Of a stretch of 64,000 nucleotides of DNA, positions 7,935 through 16,680 are shown piece after piece; position 1 is the first letter of the stretch; each line of letters begins with the position of its first letter. The notes beneath the pieces are model-generated. The model did no database searches, had not been told where the DNA came from, and saw nothing but the letters and a program-made list of their open reading frames with translations. The translations under genes and the position numbers were made by a program. Source of the DNA: Rhodospirillaceae bacterium (lineage in GTDB: Bacteria; Pseudomonadota; Alphaproteobacteria; CACIAM-22H2); contig JALHMR010000019.1 in the NCBI GenBank assembly GCA_022843945.1, forward strand, positions 32,429 through 96,428, written 5' to 3'.

Positions 7935-8975
7935 CTAGAGCAGGAGCCTAGCGCGCCCCGCCATTCGGGGTGATGCGGGGCGGGCTGAGGCGGGGGCAAA
8001 GGCGCGACGGTAGGCGGTGGGCGTGGTGCGCAGCACCCGGCTGAAATGATGGCGCAGCGTCTCCGGGGCGAGGCCGCAGGCGTAGCTGACGCGCTCGATC
8101 GACTGATCGGTGGTCTCGAGAAGCTCCTGGGCATGCCGCAGGCGCTGGCGGGTCAGCCACTCGTTGGGCGTGGCGCCGGTCTCCTGGCGGAAGCGACGCT
8201 CGAAGGTACGCAGGCTCATATGCGCCTGTTCGGCGAGACGCGACACGGTCAGTTCCTCGTCGAGCCGCCCGACCGCCCAGTCCAGCACCTTGGCCAGCGT
8301 CGCGCCGCTGCCCGTGTCGGCGCTTGGCGGGGCGATGTACTGCGACTGGCCGCCATCGCGATGCGGCGAGGCCACCAGCCGCTTGGCCACGGCATTGGCG
8401 ACGCGCGCACCATAGTCGCGGCGCACGAGATGCAGGCAGAGATCGATGCCTGCGGCGCTGCCCGCCGAGGTCAGCAGGCTGCCCTCGTCGACATAGAGCA
8501 CGCCGGGATCAACCTTGATTTTCGGGTACCGGCGCTGAAGTTCATCCGTGTAACGCCAATGCGTGGTGGCGCGCCGGCCGTCGAGCAAGCCGGCCTCGGC
8601 CAGCACGAAGACGCCGGAGCAGATGGTCAGGATGCGGCAGCCCCGGGCATGGGCGCGGCGAAGAGCCGCCAGCAGCTTCTCCGGCGGCGGCTCGCGGCGG
8701 TCACGCCAGCCGGGGATGACGATGGTGCCGGCGCAGCCCAGCCGCTCGAGCCCGTGCCTGGGCTGCATGACGATGCCGCCGATGGCCCGCAACGGTCCCG
8801 GCTCCAGGCCGGCGACCACGAACTTGTACCAGGGGAAATCGAACTCCGGCCGCTTGAGGCCGAAGACCTCCACCGTCACGCCGAACTCGAAGGTACACAG
8901 CCCGTCATAGGCGAGCGCCACCACGAGGCGGTTCTTCGGCCCCTTTTTCGGGACGAGGCGCGGAGGCTGCGGCAT
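7935..8975 (-). CDS. GlxA-family transcriptional regulator (DJ-1/PfpI domain plus AraC HTH)
   Basis: 346 residues. The N-terminal half is a DJ-1/PfpI amidase-like domain, with LVVALAYDGLCTFEFG at its start and the nucleophile-elbow-like TICSGVFVLAEAGLLDG near residue 124. The C-terminal part (about 235-325) is an AraC/XylS double HTH, with LAEQAHMSLRTFERRFRQ and SIERVSYACGLAPETLRHHF. In this family the first domain is a sensor, usually of amines or amino-acid derivatives, rather than an enzyme. It is transcribed away from the rhodanese gene and could regulate it. Its target is not known from the sequence. Confidence 0.9.
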   Translation of the reverse strand: MPQPPRLVPKKGPKNRLVVALAYDGLCTFEFGVTVEVFGLKRPEFDFPWYKFVVAGLEPGPLRAIGGIVMQPRHGLERLGCAGTIVIPGWRDRREPPPEKLLAALRRAHARGCRILTICSGVFVLAEAGLLDGRRATTHWRYTDELQRRYPKIKVDPGVLYVDEGSLLTSAGSAAGIDLCLHLVRRDYGARVANAVAKRLVASPHRDGGQSQYIAPPSADTGSGATLAKVLDWAVGRLDEELTVSRLAEQAHMSLRTFERRFRQETGATPNEWLTRQRLRHAQELLETTDQSIERVSYACGLAPETLRHHFSRVLRTTPTAYRRAFAPASARPASPRMAGRARLLL

Positions 8976-9064
8976 TGGCGGATTATGACCGGATATTGGC
9001 GTTCCCGCCAGTGGCGCCGGGCCGCGCCGGCGCTAGGCTGGCGGCATCAGATGGAGGTTCCCCC

Positions 9065-9490
9065 ATGCCGTCGCGCATCACCGAGACCCCGCCCGCCGCC
9101 TCGCCCGACGCCGCCGCCCATTTCGAGCGCCGCCTCGCCTTCGAGACCGATTGCTGGGACGTGCATGCCAGCCTCGACGACGGCAGCGCTGATTTCACTC
9201 TGGTCGATGTGCGCAGCCCCGCGCTGTTCGCCAGGGGGCACGTCAAGGGGGCGGTCAACATCCCGCATCGCGAGCTGACAGCCGAGCGGCTGCGGGCCTA
9301 CACGCAGAGCACCGTGTTCGTCGTCTACTGCGCCGGCCCGCACTGCAACGGCGCCAACAAGGCGGCGCTGCGCCTGGCGCGGCTCGGCCGGCCGGTGAAG
9401 GAGATGATCGGCGGCATCACCGGCTGGTGTGATGAGGGCTTCGCGCTGGAGCGCGGGGCCGCGGTCAGCCGGGGCGAAAGCGCAGCTTGA
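9065..9490 (+). CDS. Rhodanese-like domain protein
   Basis: A 141-residue single-domain rhodanese. Visible elements are FTLVDVRSPALFARGHVKGAVNIPH (CH2-A type motif), then the active-site loop VVYCAGPHCNGANKAALRL with the catalytic Cys near residue 90, and the closing MIGGITGWCDEGF. It probably carries sulfane sulfur as a persulfide on that Cys. The ATG at 9065 has GGAGG eight bases upstream, so I rejected the longer frame from 8975, which overlaps the divergent regulator's start. The 3' end overlaps the convergent oxygenase gene by 26 bp. Confidence 0.85.
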   Translation: MPSRITETPPAASPDAAAHFERRLAFETDCWDVHASLDDGSADFTLVDVRSPALFARGHVKGAVNIPHRELTAERLRAYTQSTVFVVYCAGPHCNGANKAALRLARLGRPVKEMIGGITGWCDEGFALERGAAVSRGESAA

Positions 9491-10109
9491 TGTTGAAGGC
9501 GATGGAGATGCGCTCGCCCGCGCCGTGGAACGTGTTGACGTAGTGGTAGAGCCAGGACGGGAAGATCAGCATCAGTCCCGGCTCGGGCGCCACGCGCAGC
9601 TTGGGCAGCGCCGTGGGTCCACCGAGGCTCGGCAGGGTGGCGCCCATGCGCGGATCGAGAAACTCGATCATGCCGTTCTCCGGCGGACCGGCCGGATCGG
9701 GCGAGCCGACGGCGACGTAATAGACGCCCGACCAGTCGCAGTCGGGATGGTTGTGGATCTTGTGATAGCTGCCGTTGCGCACGACGTTCGCCCAGGCGCC
9801 GCCGTCCAGGTCGACATTGATACGCCCGGCACTCGCCAGGTCGGCCATCGCGAAACTGGTCATCTCCTGGATCGCCTGGGCGATCCAGTTGCGGAACGGC
9901 GCGATCTCCGGGTCCGGCCAGTCGAGCAGGTCCTCCTTCGAATGCCAGCCGCCGATCAGGCTGCGGGTGATGCCCGCCTCGCGCTGCTCGCGCGCCAGGA
10001 TGGCGCGCTTCAGCCCGTCGTTGACCGCGCCGGCGTCGAAGCGCTTGCGCAGGATCGGCGTGGGAAAAGCCAGGGCGATCGATTCGTTGAGCTTGTACTC
10101 GGGCTGCAT
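9465..10109 (-). CDS. Putative 2OG-Fe(II) oxygenase (TIGR02466-like)
   Basis: A 214-residue protein with a double-stranded beta-helix pattern. An iron-site HxD motif is at His121-Pro-Asp123 (within KIHNHPDCDWSG), a distal histidine near residues 189-195 (PSWLYHYVNTFHG), and a 2OG-binding-like Arg200 in GERISIAFN. The layout fits the TIGR02466/2OG-Fe(II) oxygenase group, which is common in alphaproteobacteria and phages and has no firmly assigned substrate. I use the ATG at 10109 because the upstream residues overlap the end of the ferredoxin gene, whose stop is at 10120. It is the last gene of a three-gene operon with a ferredoxin and a DUF6489 protein. Confidence 0.75.
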   Translation of the reverse strand: MQPEYKLNESIALAFPTPILRKRFDAGAVNDGLKRAILAREQREAGITRSLIGGWHSKEDLLDWPDPEIAPFRNWIAQAIQEMTSFAMADLASAGRINVDLDGGAWANVVRNGSYHKIHNHPDCDWSGVYYVAVGSPDPAGPPENGMIEFLDPRMGATLPSLGGPTALPKLRVAPEPGLMLIFPSWLYHYVNTFHGAGERISIAFNIKLRFRPG

Positions 10110-10119
10110 CAGCGCACCG

Positions 10120-10521
10120 TCAGTCCTTCTTCTTTTCGGGCTTCGGTGGGTCATCGCCGGGGCGCAGCATCAGCCGCGTCGCCCGGCCGCCCTCGACCAG
10201 GTGGCGCTGCAGGATCTCGTCCATGTCTGCGCGGGTCTTGGGCGAGTACCACACACCTTCGGGATAGACGACGACCGACGGCCCGAGCTCGCAGCGCTCC
10301 AGGCAGCCGGCGTTGTTGATGCGCACGTCCTTCAGGCCGAGCTCCTTGGCCCGCATCTTCATGTAGTCGCGCAGCTCCACCGAGCCCTTGGCCTTGCAGC
10401 AGCCGCGCGGATGATCGGGCGGGCGCTCGTTGGTGCAGACGAAGACGTGGCGCTTGTAGAAGAGCGGCGGGTCTTCGTCGGTCGCGTTGATCGGAACGGG
10501 CGGGCGGTCGTCGGGCGTCAT
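10120..10521 (-). CDS. Thioredoxin-like [2Fe-2S] ferredoxin
   Basis: 133 residues with the thioredoxin-fold ferredoxin pattern. HVFVCTNERPP...GCC supplies the first cysteines, NNAGCLERCELGPSVVVYPEGVWY the last two, and RADMDEILQRHLVEG closes the domain. Such proteins carry a [2Fe-2S] cluster and act as soluble electron carriers. The tail PPKPEKKKD is low-complexity. It lies between the DUF6489 gene (33 bp upstream) and the 2OG oxygenase gene (10 bp downstream), so it could serve as the oxygenase's redox partner, although 2OG enzymes do not usually need one. Confidence 0.85.
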   Translation of the reverse strand: MTPDDRPPVPINATDEDPPLFYKRHVFVCTNERPPDHPRGCCKAKGSVELRDYMKMRAKELGLKDVRINNAGCLERCELGPSVVVYPEGVWYSPKTRADMDEILQRHLVEGGRATRLMLRPGDDPPKPEKKKD

Positions 10522-10554
10522 GGCGAGTTCTTCATCAGAATCGGGGTGAAATCG

Positions 10555-10806
10555 TCACCGGGAGTTGGGGCCTTTGGTCGCCGCGCTCATCTGCGCCCAG
10601 AACATCTTCTGCATCTGCTCCAGCCCCTCGAGCGAGGCCGGCAGCCAGGTCTTCAGCATCTGCTCGGGGTCCATGGCGCGGATGTTCTGCTCCATCCGCT
10701 TCTGGACCTCGGCCATAAGCGCGTCCTGCATCGGCTGGACGTTCGGCAGGCCAAAGAACGTCCGCGCCTCCTCGGGCGTGCAGTCGATGTTGATCGTCAC
10801 CTTCAT
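10555..10806 (-). CDS. DUF6489 family small protein
   Basis: An 83-residue protein beginning MKVTINIDCTPEEARTFFGLP, with a methionine- and glutamine-rich amphipathic C-terminal half (MEQNIRAMDPEQMLKTWLP and GLEQMQKMFWAQM). This matches the DUF6489 family, found mostly in Rhodospirillales and relatives, which has no assigned function. There are no membrane segments or signal peptide. It is the first gene of the minus-strand operon with the ferredoxin and 2OG oxygenase. A short basic tail ends the protein. Confidence 0.75.
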   Translation of the reverse strand: MKVTINIDCTPEEARTFFGLPNVQPMQDALMAEVQKRMEQNIRAMDPEQMLKTWLPASLEGLEQMQKMFWAQMSAATKGPNSR

Positions 10807-10966
10807 CGCCGGTGTCCTTGGCTTGGCTGCTGTAGATCGCTTGCAAAGTAAAGGAAACGGCGCGGCGCGCCTAGCGCTCGAGTGTCACAGGGCCGGTCGG
10901 GAACCGCCTGATAACCCTACGGTTATTGGGTTGTCCGGTTGAATACACACGCTTAAGGTTCGTCGC

Positions 10967-13048
10967 ATGAGCCCGCCCGACTCCCCGGACGCGTTTCCCG
11001 CGGAAAACCTGCTCGGGCGCGAGACCAGCCCTTATCTGCTGCAGCACAAGGGTAATCCCGTCCACTGGCGGGCCTGGGGCGAGGCGGCCTTCGCCGAGGC
11101 CCGGGCGCGCGACGTGCCGGTCCTGCTGTCGGTCGGCTATGCGGCCTGCCACTGGTGCCACGTCATGGAGCACGAGAGCTTCGAGAACGAGGCCACGGCC
11201 GGGCTGATGAACCAGCTGTTCGTCAACGTCAAGGTCGACCGCGAAGAGCGGCCGGATATCGACACCATCTACATGAGCGCCCTGCACATGATGGGCGAAC
11301 AGGGCGGCTGGCCGCTCACCATGTTCCTGACGCCCGAGGGCAAGCCGTTCTGGGGCGGCACCTATTTTCCGCCCGACGCCCGCTACGGCCGGCCCGGCTT
11401 CCCCGATGTCCTGCGCGGCATCTCCCAGGCCTGGAAGACCAAGCGCGAGCAGGTCAGCGAGAACGTGCGCGTGCTGGTCGACGCCCTCCACCAGCGCCAG
11501 GTCTCGCAGCCGGGCAGCCGGATCGAGACCGGGATGCTCGACCGGATCGCCGATCATCTCGTCGGGGCGTTCGATCCGGTTCTGGGCGGCCTGCGCGGCG
11601 CGCCCAAGTTTCCCCAGTGCTCCATCGTCGAGCAGCTGTGGCGCGCCTGGCTGCGCACCGGCCGCCGGACCGGCAACGCGCAGCTGCGCCATACGGTCAC
11701 CGTCACGCTCGACCGCATGAGCCAGGGCGGTATCTACGATCATCTCGGCGGCGGCTTCGCCCGCTACTCGACCGACGAGCAATGGCTGGCGCCGCATTTC
11801 GAGAAGATGCTCTACGACAATGCCCAGATGGTCAGCGTGCTGACGCTGATCTGGCAGGATACGAAAAGCCCGCTTTACGCCGCGCGGGTCGCCGAAACCG
11901 TGGCCTGGCTCGAACGGGAGATGATCGCCGAGCACGGCTGTTTCGCCTCCACCCTGGACGCCGATTCCGAGGGCGAGGAAGGCAAGTTCTATGTCTGGAC
12001 CGAGGCGGAGATCGACGCCCTGCTCGGCGGCGAGGCGGCGTTCTTCAAGGAGCAGTACGACGTCAAGGCCGGCGGCAACTGGGAAGGCCACACCATCCTC
12101 AACCGCTCGCACAAGATGCTGCTGGGCGACGAGGCGCACGAGGCGAGGCTGGCCCGGGCGCGCGCCATCCTGTTCGCCGAGCGGGCCAGGCGGATTCCGC
12201 CGGCCCGCGACGACAAGGTACTGGCCGACTGGAACGGGCTGATGATCGCCGGCCTGGCACGCGCCGGCTTCGCCTTCGAGCGCCCCGACTGGATTGCACT
12301 GGCCGCCAGCGCCTTCGACGCGGTGATGACCCACCTGCGGGCCCCCGAGGGGGCGGCCGATGCCGGGCGCCTGCGCCATTCCTATCGCCAGGGCCGCGCC
12401 CAGCACGCCGCCATGCTCGACGACTACGCCGCCCTGGCGCTCGCCGCCGTGCTGCTGCATGAGGTCACCGGCGAAACAGCCTATCTCGCCCGGGCCCGCG
12501 AGCTGGTCGGCGATGCCGATACCTGGTACTGGGACGCCGCCGCCGGCGGCTACTTCTTCACCGCGGCGGATGCGCCCGGCCTGATCACCCGCACCAAGTC
12601 GGCCCATGACAATGCCACGCCGTCGGGCAACGGGCTCCTGGCCCAAGCCCTGGCGCGGCTCTATTTCCTGACCGGCGACACCGCCTACCGTGACCGGGCC
12701 GAGGCGACGATCGGGGCGTTCTCCGGCGAGCTCGGCAAGAATTTCTTTCCGCTCTCCACCCTGCTGATCGCTGCCGATCTGCTGGCGAAGCCGCTGCAGG
12801 TGGTGATCGTCGGCGCGCCGGACGAGCCGCGCACGAGCGCGCTGATCCGCGCCGTCGCCGGGGCAGGATCGCTGCCCAACCTCGTGCTCCAGCTGGTGCC
12901 GCCCGCCGCGGCCCTGCCCGTCTCCCACCCGGCCCACGGCAAGGGCCTGGTGGGCGGCCTGCCGGCGGCCTATGTCTGCGAGGGACCGGTGTGCTCGGCG
13001 CCGGTCACCAAGGCCGAAGCACTCGCCCAGGATTTGCGGTCCCGCTAG
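10967..13048 (+). CDS. Thioredoxin-like/glycosidase-fold protein, DUF255 (YyaL/SPATA20 family)
   Basis: A 693-residue protein. The N-terminal thioredoxin-like DUF255 domain contains [39 protein letters not shown] (CxxC near residues 63-66) and [14 protein letters not shown]. It is followed by an (alpha/alpha)6-barrel with [17 protein letters not shown] and a C-terminal part with [15 protein letters not shown]. This is the full YyaL/SPATA20 architecture at the usual length. The biochemical activity is unresolved in the family; redox or cellobiose-2-epimerase-like roles have been proposed from the folds. It stands alone as the first plus-strand gene after the DUF6489 operon. Confidence 0.93.
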   Translation: MSPPDSPDAFPAENLLGRETSPYLLQHKGNPVHWRAWGEAAFAEARARDVPVLLSVGYAACHWCHVMEHESFENEATAGLMNQLFVNVKVDREERPDIDTIYMSALHMMGEQGGWPLTMFLTPEGKPFWGGTYFPPDARYGRPGFPDVLRGISQAWKTKREQVSENVRVLVDALHQRQVSQPGSRIETGMLDRIADHLVGAFDPVLGGLRGAPKFPQCSIVEQLWRAWLRTGRRTGNAQLRHTVTVTLDRMSQGGIYDHLGGGFARYSTDEQWLAPHFEKMLYDNAQMVSVLTLIWQDTKSPLYAARVAETVAWLEREMIAEHGCFASTLDADSEGEEGKFYVWTEAEIDALLGGEAAFFKEQYDVKAGGNWEGHTILNRSHKMLLGDEAHEARLARARAILFAERARRIPPARDDKVLADWNGLMIAGLARAGFAFERPDWIALAASAFDAVMTHLRAPEGAADAGRLRHSYRQGRAQHAAMLDDYAALALAAVLLHEVTGETAYLARARELVGDADTWYWDAAAGGYFFTAADAPGLITRTKSAHDNATPSGNGLLAQALARLYFLTGDTAYRDRAEATIGAFSGELGKNFFPLSTLLIAADLLAKPLQVVIVGAPDEPRTSALIRAVAGAGSLPNLVLQLVPPAAALPVSHPAHGKGLVGGLPAAYVCEGPVCSAPVTKAEALAQDLRSR

Positions 13049-13093
13049 CGGTCGCGGTAGTTTCACCGCCGCGCTCCGGGGAGGGGGTGCCGC

Positions 13094-13795
13094 GTGTCCA
13101 GCACGATCAAGATCAACGCCGGCAACGGCAACAGTTTTTCGGCCTATGTCGCCAATAAGAAGGGTGTGCAGGGGGGGCGCGGCATCCTGCTGATCCAGGA
13201 GATCTTCGGGGTCAACCAGACGATGCGCGACCTGGCCGACGATTTTTCGCTGCTCGGCTATGTCGTCGTCTGCCCGGATCTGTTCTGGCGCATCAGGCCC
13301 GAGATCCGCCTGGAGAATTACGACAAGGCTGACTGGGACGCCGCCTTCGGCTACTTCAAGGCCTTCGACGTCGACCGCGGCGTGGAGGACCTCAAGGCGA
13401 CGCTTGCCCATATGCGCGGCATGAAGGAGATCACCAGCAAGGTCGCGGCGATCGGCTACTGCCTGGGCGGCAAGCTGGCCTACCTGATGGCGACCCGGTC
13501 CGACATCGACGCCTCGGTGAGCTACTACGGCGTCGGTCTCGAGGGGCTGCTCGACGAAGCGCCGCGCATCGCCCGGCCCCTGATGATCCACATGGCCGGC
13601 AAGGACCAGTTCGTGCCGCCGCCGGCCCAGGCCAAGATCCAGGCGGCGCTGTCCCACCATCCCAACGTGGCGCTCCACGTCTACGAGGAGCAGGATCACG
13701 CCTTCGCCCGTGTCGGCGGCGATCACTGGGATCCTACCGCAGCGGCCATCGCCAACGAATCGACCGTCAGGTTCCTGCGCCAGGCCCTGGCCTGA
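13094..13795 (+). CDS. Dienelactone hydrolase family protein
   Basis: A 233-residue alpha/beta hydrolase. The nucleophile elbow is GYCLGGKLA (Cys near residue 120), followed by the Asp in HMAGKDQFVPP and the His in EEQDHAFARVGGDHWD, giving the Cys-Asp-His triad of dienelactone hydrolases. ILLIQEIFGVNQTMRDLADDFSLLGY is the usual N-terminal strand and helix. It starts with GTG at 13094 after a GGGGAGGGGG stretch. Enzymes of this family open lactones in chlorocatechol degradation, but many have general ester or lactone substrates, so no pathway is assigned. Confidence 0.88.
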   Translation: MSSTIKINAGNGNSFSAYVANKKGVQGGRGILLIQEIFGVNQTMRDLADDFSLLGYVVVCPDLFWRIRPEIRLENYDKADWDAAFGYFKAFDVDRGVEDLKATLAHMRGMKEITSKVAAIGYCLGGKLAYLMATRSDIDASVSYYGVGLEGLLDEAPRIARPLMIHMAGKDQFVPPPAQAKIQAALSHHPNVALHVYEEQDHAFARVGGDHWDPTAAAIANESTVRFLRQALA

Positions 13796-13833
13796 CTTCC
13801 GCCCTCTCCGAACTCCAACAGCGAGTGTGACCC

Positions 13834-14805
13834 ATGACCAAAGCAATGCGAATCCATAAGACCGGCGGCCCCGAAGTGATGCAGTGGGAGGACATCGAGG
13901 TCCCCGCGCCGGCCAAGGGCGAGGCGCGTATCCGCCAGACCGCGGTCGGGCTCAACTACGTCGACACCTATCAGCGCTCGGGCCTCTATCCGTTTCCGCT
14001 GCCGATGGTCATCGGCAGCGAGGGGGCGGGCATCGTCGAGGCGGTCGGCCCGGAGGTAACGGACATCAAGGTCGGCGACCGCGTCGCCTACGGCAACGCC
14101 CCTCCGGGCGCCTATGCCGAGGCGCGCAACCTGCCGGCTCACCGCCTGGTCAAGATCCCCGAGGGCGTCAGTGACCAGCAGGCGGCCTCGATGATGCTCA
14201 AGGGCCTGACCAGCTGGTACCTGATCCGCACGACCTATCCGGTGAAGAAGGGCGAGACCATCCTGTTCCACGCCGCGGCCGGGGGCGTCGGCTTGATCCT
14301 CGGCCAGTGGGCCAAACATCTCGGCGCCACGGTCATCGGCACGGTCGGCTCGGCCGACAAGGCCAAGCTCGCCAAGTCGCACGGCTACGACCACATCATC
14401 AATTACAAGGAGCAGGACTTCGCCGCGGAGCTGAAGAAGCTGGCGCCGGGCGGCGTGCCGGTCGTCTATGACGGTGTGGGCAAGGACACCTGGGAAGGCT
14501 CGCTCAACTGCCTGCAGCCGCGCGGCCTGATGGTCAGCTTCGGCAACGCCTCGGGCGCCGTGCCGCCGGTCAATCTCGGCATCCTCTCGACCAAGGGCTC
14601 GCTCTACGTGACCCGACCGACGCTCGCCACCCATGTCGCCAAGCGCGAGGATCTCGTGCGCGGCGCCGCTGAACTCTTCGACGTGGTCAAGAAGGGCATC
14701 GTCAAGATCGAGATCAACCAGACCTACCCGCTCAAGGACGCGGCCCAGGCCCATCGCGACCTGGAGAGCCGCAAGACCACCGGCTCGACCGTCTTCGTGG
14801 TCTAA
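13834..14805 (+). CDS. NADPH:quinone oxidoreductase, zinc-independent MDR family
   Basis: 323 residues with the quinone oxidoreductase pattern. MRIHKTGGPEVMQWEDIEV is the N-terminal strand pair, VGLNYVDTYQRSGLYP the substrate-side segment, and HAAAGGVGLILGQWAKHLGA the NADPH-binding Rossmann loop (near residues 148-167). GSADKAKLAKSHGYDHIINY follows. No zinc-binding Cys/His set is present, as expected for QOR rather than alcohol dehydrogenase. It reduces quinones with NADPH in the cytosol. It sits 38 bp after the dienelactone hydrolase gene and may be co-transcribed with it. Confidence 0.92.
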   Translation: MTKAMRIHKTGGPEVMQWEDIEVPAPAKGEARIRQTAVGLNYVDTYQRSGLYPFPLPMVIGSEGAGIVEAVGPEVTDIKVGDRVAYGNAPPGAYAEARNLPAHRLVKIPEGVSDQQAASMMLKGLTSWYLIRTTYPVKKGETILFHAAAGGVGLILGQWAKHLGATVIGTVGSADKAKLAKSHGYDHIINYKEQDFAAELKKLAPGGVPVVYDGVGKDTWEGSLNCLQPRGLMVSFGNASGAVPPVNLGILSTKGSLYVTRPTLATHVAKREDLVRGAAELFDVVKKGIVKIEINQTYPLKDAAQAHRDLESRKTTGSTVFVV

Positions 14806-14826
14806 GGACGGCCGGAGAGACATCCC

Positions 14827-15408
14827 ATGGACGAGGCGGTGGCCGTGCAGCTCACCACCGACCTCGTCGCCGGCACGACCGCCAGCGCCGCCCGCCTGTT
14901 CGTGGACAATGGCGGGCGGCCGCCGGTGATCATCTGGCGGCCGCGGGTGGCCGATCTCGAACTGCCGCAGCTCGCTTTCCTGCTGCGCTACTGGGAAGAC
15001 CTGCCGCGCCAGACGAATGCGCCCGGGCCGCATCTGAAGCTGATCGATCCCCTGGAGATGCGCGAGGCTCTGGGCTTCGTCACCCTCATCGACGTCGTCG
15101 ACGGGGGAAACGACTTCCTCTACCGCGTCTATGGCACGCGTATCGCCGAGCGCTACGGCGCCGACCTGACCGGCAAGCGCACCTCGCAAACCGACAACGG
15201 CAGCTACGCTGCGGCGTTCCTGGTGGCGATCTACCGCGCGGCGCTGAGACGGGCCGAGCCGGTATTCAGCGAGCACTACCCGTCGCCGCGCAGTTCCACC
15301 GCGAAATGGAGCCGCATCGTCCTGCCGCTGGTCGGCGACGGCGGCAGGATCGAGCGCTTCCTGGCCGGCATCATCGCCGGCCCCTGGCGCCCGTCCAGCT
15401 CCGGCTGA
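14827..15408 (+). CDS. PAS_5 family (PAS-like) protein
   Basis: A 193-residue single-domain protein. The region from ELPQLAFLLRYWEDLPR through LKLIDPLEMREALGFVTLIDVV, FLYRVYGTRIAERYGADLTGKR and FSEHYPSPRSS matches the PAS_5 family, which is abundant in Rhodospirillales and has no known output. There is no attached kinase, cyclase or methyl-accepting domain and no membrane segment, so it probably acts as a cytosolic sensor or is of unknown role. It starts 21 bp after the quinone oxidoreductase stop. Confidence 0.8.
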   Translation: MDEAVAVQLTTDLVAGTTASAARLFVDNGGRPPVIIWRPRVADLELPQLAFLLRYWEDLPRQTNAPGPHLKLIDPLEMREALGFVTLIDVVDGGNDFLYRVYGTRIAERYGADLTGKRTSQTDNGSYAAAFLVAIYRAALRRAEPVFSEHYPSPRSSTAKWSRIVLPLVGDGGRIERFLAGIIAGPWRPSSSG

Positions 15409-15467
15409 GCTTGCGACTCAAATCTGCCGCTGGCGTCCACCGTGGTCTGTGCCGTTAAAATGCGCCA

Positions 15468-16388
15468 ATGAACGCCTCACCCCAAATCGTCGCCCTGGGC
15501 GAGCCGCTGTTCGAATTCAACCGCCGTTCCGGCGATGAAGGCCTGTGGCTCGAGGGGCATGGCGGCGACACCTCGAACGCCGCCATCGCCGCGGCGCGGC
15601 AAGGCGCGCGCGCCGGCTACCTGACGGCGCTCGGCGACGACATTTTCGGCAGGTCATTCCTCGATCTCTGGCGTCGCGAGCGGGTCGATGCGGCCCGCGT
15701 CATCGTCGATCGCCAGGCGCCGACCGGCCTTTATTTCGTGACCCACGGTCCGGACGGCCATGAGTTCAGCTATCGGCGCGCCGGCTCGGCCGCGAGCCGC
15801 CTGTCGCCCGCCGCATTGCCCGAGGACTATCTCGCCAGTGCCAGGTTCCTGCATGTCTCCGGCATCAGCCAGGCGGTGATGGGCCCGGTCGTCGACCGTG
15901 CCCTCGACATGGCCAGGAGCCGGAAGGTGACGATCTCCTACGATACCAATCTTCGCCTCAAGCTCTGGCCGCTCGACCGCGCCCGCGCCGCCATCCACGC
16001 CAACGTCGCCAAGGCGGACATCGTCTTCACCAGCATCGACGAGGCCGAGCAGCTGACCGGGCGCAACGAGCCCGACCTGATCGCCGATTTCTATCTTGGC
16101 CTCGGTCCGCGCGTGATCGCGGTCAAGCTTGGTGCTGCCGGCGTGTTCCTGGTGGCGCAGGGACGCGGCCAGCGATTCGCCGGACACAAGGTCGAGGCCG
16201 TCGACGCCACCGGCGCCGGGGATGTCTTCGCCGGGACATTCCTGGCCGAGCTGGCCGCCGGGCGTGATGCCTTTGCGGCCGCCGCGTACGCCAACGCCGC
16301 CGCCGCCCTCTCCACCACCGGCTACGGCGCTGTGGCGCCGATCCCGTTCCGGTCTGCCGTAGAAGCGTTGCGGGCGAAAGGCGCCTAG
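15468..16388 (+). CDS. PfkB-family sugar kinase, probable 2-keto-3-deoxygluconate kinase
   Basis: 306 residues. The N-terminal part carries GEPLFEFNRRSGDEG and the GGDTSNAAIAAARQGARAGYLTALGDD signature of ribokinase-like enzymes. The second PfkB signature is DATGAGDVFAGTFLAELAAG, with the catalytic Asp near residue 248. The acidic-residue and alcohol-binding positions resemble KDG kinases (KdgK) more than ribokinase or fructokinase, but substrate specificity is inferred. KDG kinase phosphorylates 2-keto-3-deoxygluconate to KDPG in the Entner-Doudoroff-linked uronate route. No aldolase gene is adjacent, so the link to a pathway is weak. Confidence 0.82.
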   Translation: MNASPQIVALGEPLFEFNRRSGDEGLWLEGHGGDTSNAAIAAARQGARAGYLTALGDDIFGRSFLDLWRRERVDAARVIVDRQAPTGLYFVTHGPDGHEFSYRRAGSAASRLSPAALPEDYLASARFLHVSGISQAVMGPVVDRALDMARSRKVTISYDTNLRLKLWPLDRARAAIHANVAKADIVFTSIDEAEQLTGRNEPDLIADFYLGLGPRVIAVKLGAAGVFLVAQGRGQRFAGHKVEAVDATGAGDVFAGTFLAELAAGRDAFAAAAYANAAAALSTTGYGAVAPIPFRSAVEALRAKGA

Positions 16389-16419
16389 CGCCGTTCCCGA
16401 AGCTTTACCGTCCCTGACG

Positions 16420-16538
16420 ATAGTGCCGGCTTCGGACTCGTGTCCCTTCGGCCGGAAGTGCCCGCGCCGCAGACCTAAAGACGCGATCTCGACTCAGCGA
16501 GCCGCCCGGAAGTCCCCGGGCGGCTCGTTCCATTTAGG
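16420..16538. repeat. Duplicated intergenic element, copy 1 (terminator-like hairpin)
   Basis: Within the 292-bp gap after the sugar kinase gene lies an element whose second copy is at 18774-18900. Shared blocks in order are CGGACTCG, the 19-base GGCCGGAAGTGCCCGCGCC (16450-16468), a TAAA-containing spacer, and the hairpin CCGCCCGG-AAGT-CCCCGGGCGG within 16499-16526, then CCATTT. The hairpin could terminate transcription, but it lacks a T-run. The element may be a small RNA or a conserved leader. Confidence 0.7.
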
Positions 16539-16580
16539 GCCCACCATCGCGACGCAATCTTGGATAACTTTTAATGAAGC

Positions 16581-16595
16581 TTAACGACCCATTAA
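16581..16595. promoter_or_regulatory. CtrA box (TTAA-N7-TTAA)
   Basis: TTAA-CGACCCA-TTAA exactly matches the CtrA consensus. It lies 85 bp before the chemoreceptor start codon, with another TTAA at 16571-16574 in the overlapping sequence TTAATGAAGCTTAAC. CtrA controls motility and chemotaxis genes in many alphaproteobacteria, including Rhodospirillales, so the placement is sensible. Direct control is inferred. Confidence 0.55.
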
Positions 16596-16680
16596 TCGCC
16601 TCTCGCCTAAGTTGCGACCCTCTGTTCGCCACACGCAAGTCAAGCGTGGGCCGTGGTTCAGTACTCTCGGGGGGTTTTCC

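Noticed and set aside
10871..13846. 991-residue minus-strand open frame
   Set aside because: Antisense to the DUF255 and dienelactone hydrolase genes, which have clear motifs; its residues are Arg-, Gly- and Asp-rich without any domain, as GC-rich shadow frames are.
13723..15276. 517-residue minus-strand frame
   Set aside because: Antisense to the quinone oxidoreductase and PAS_5 genes, both well supported.
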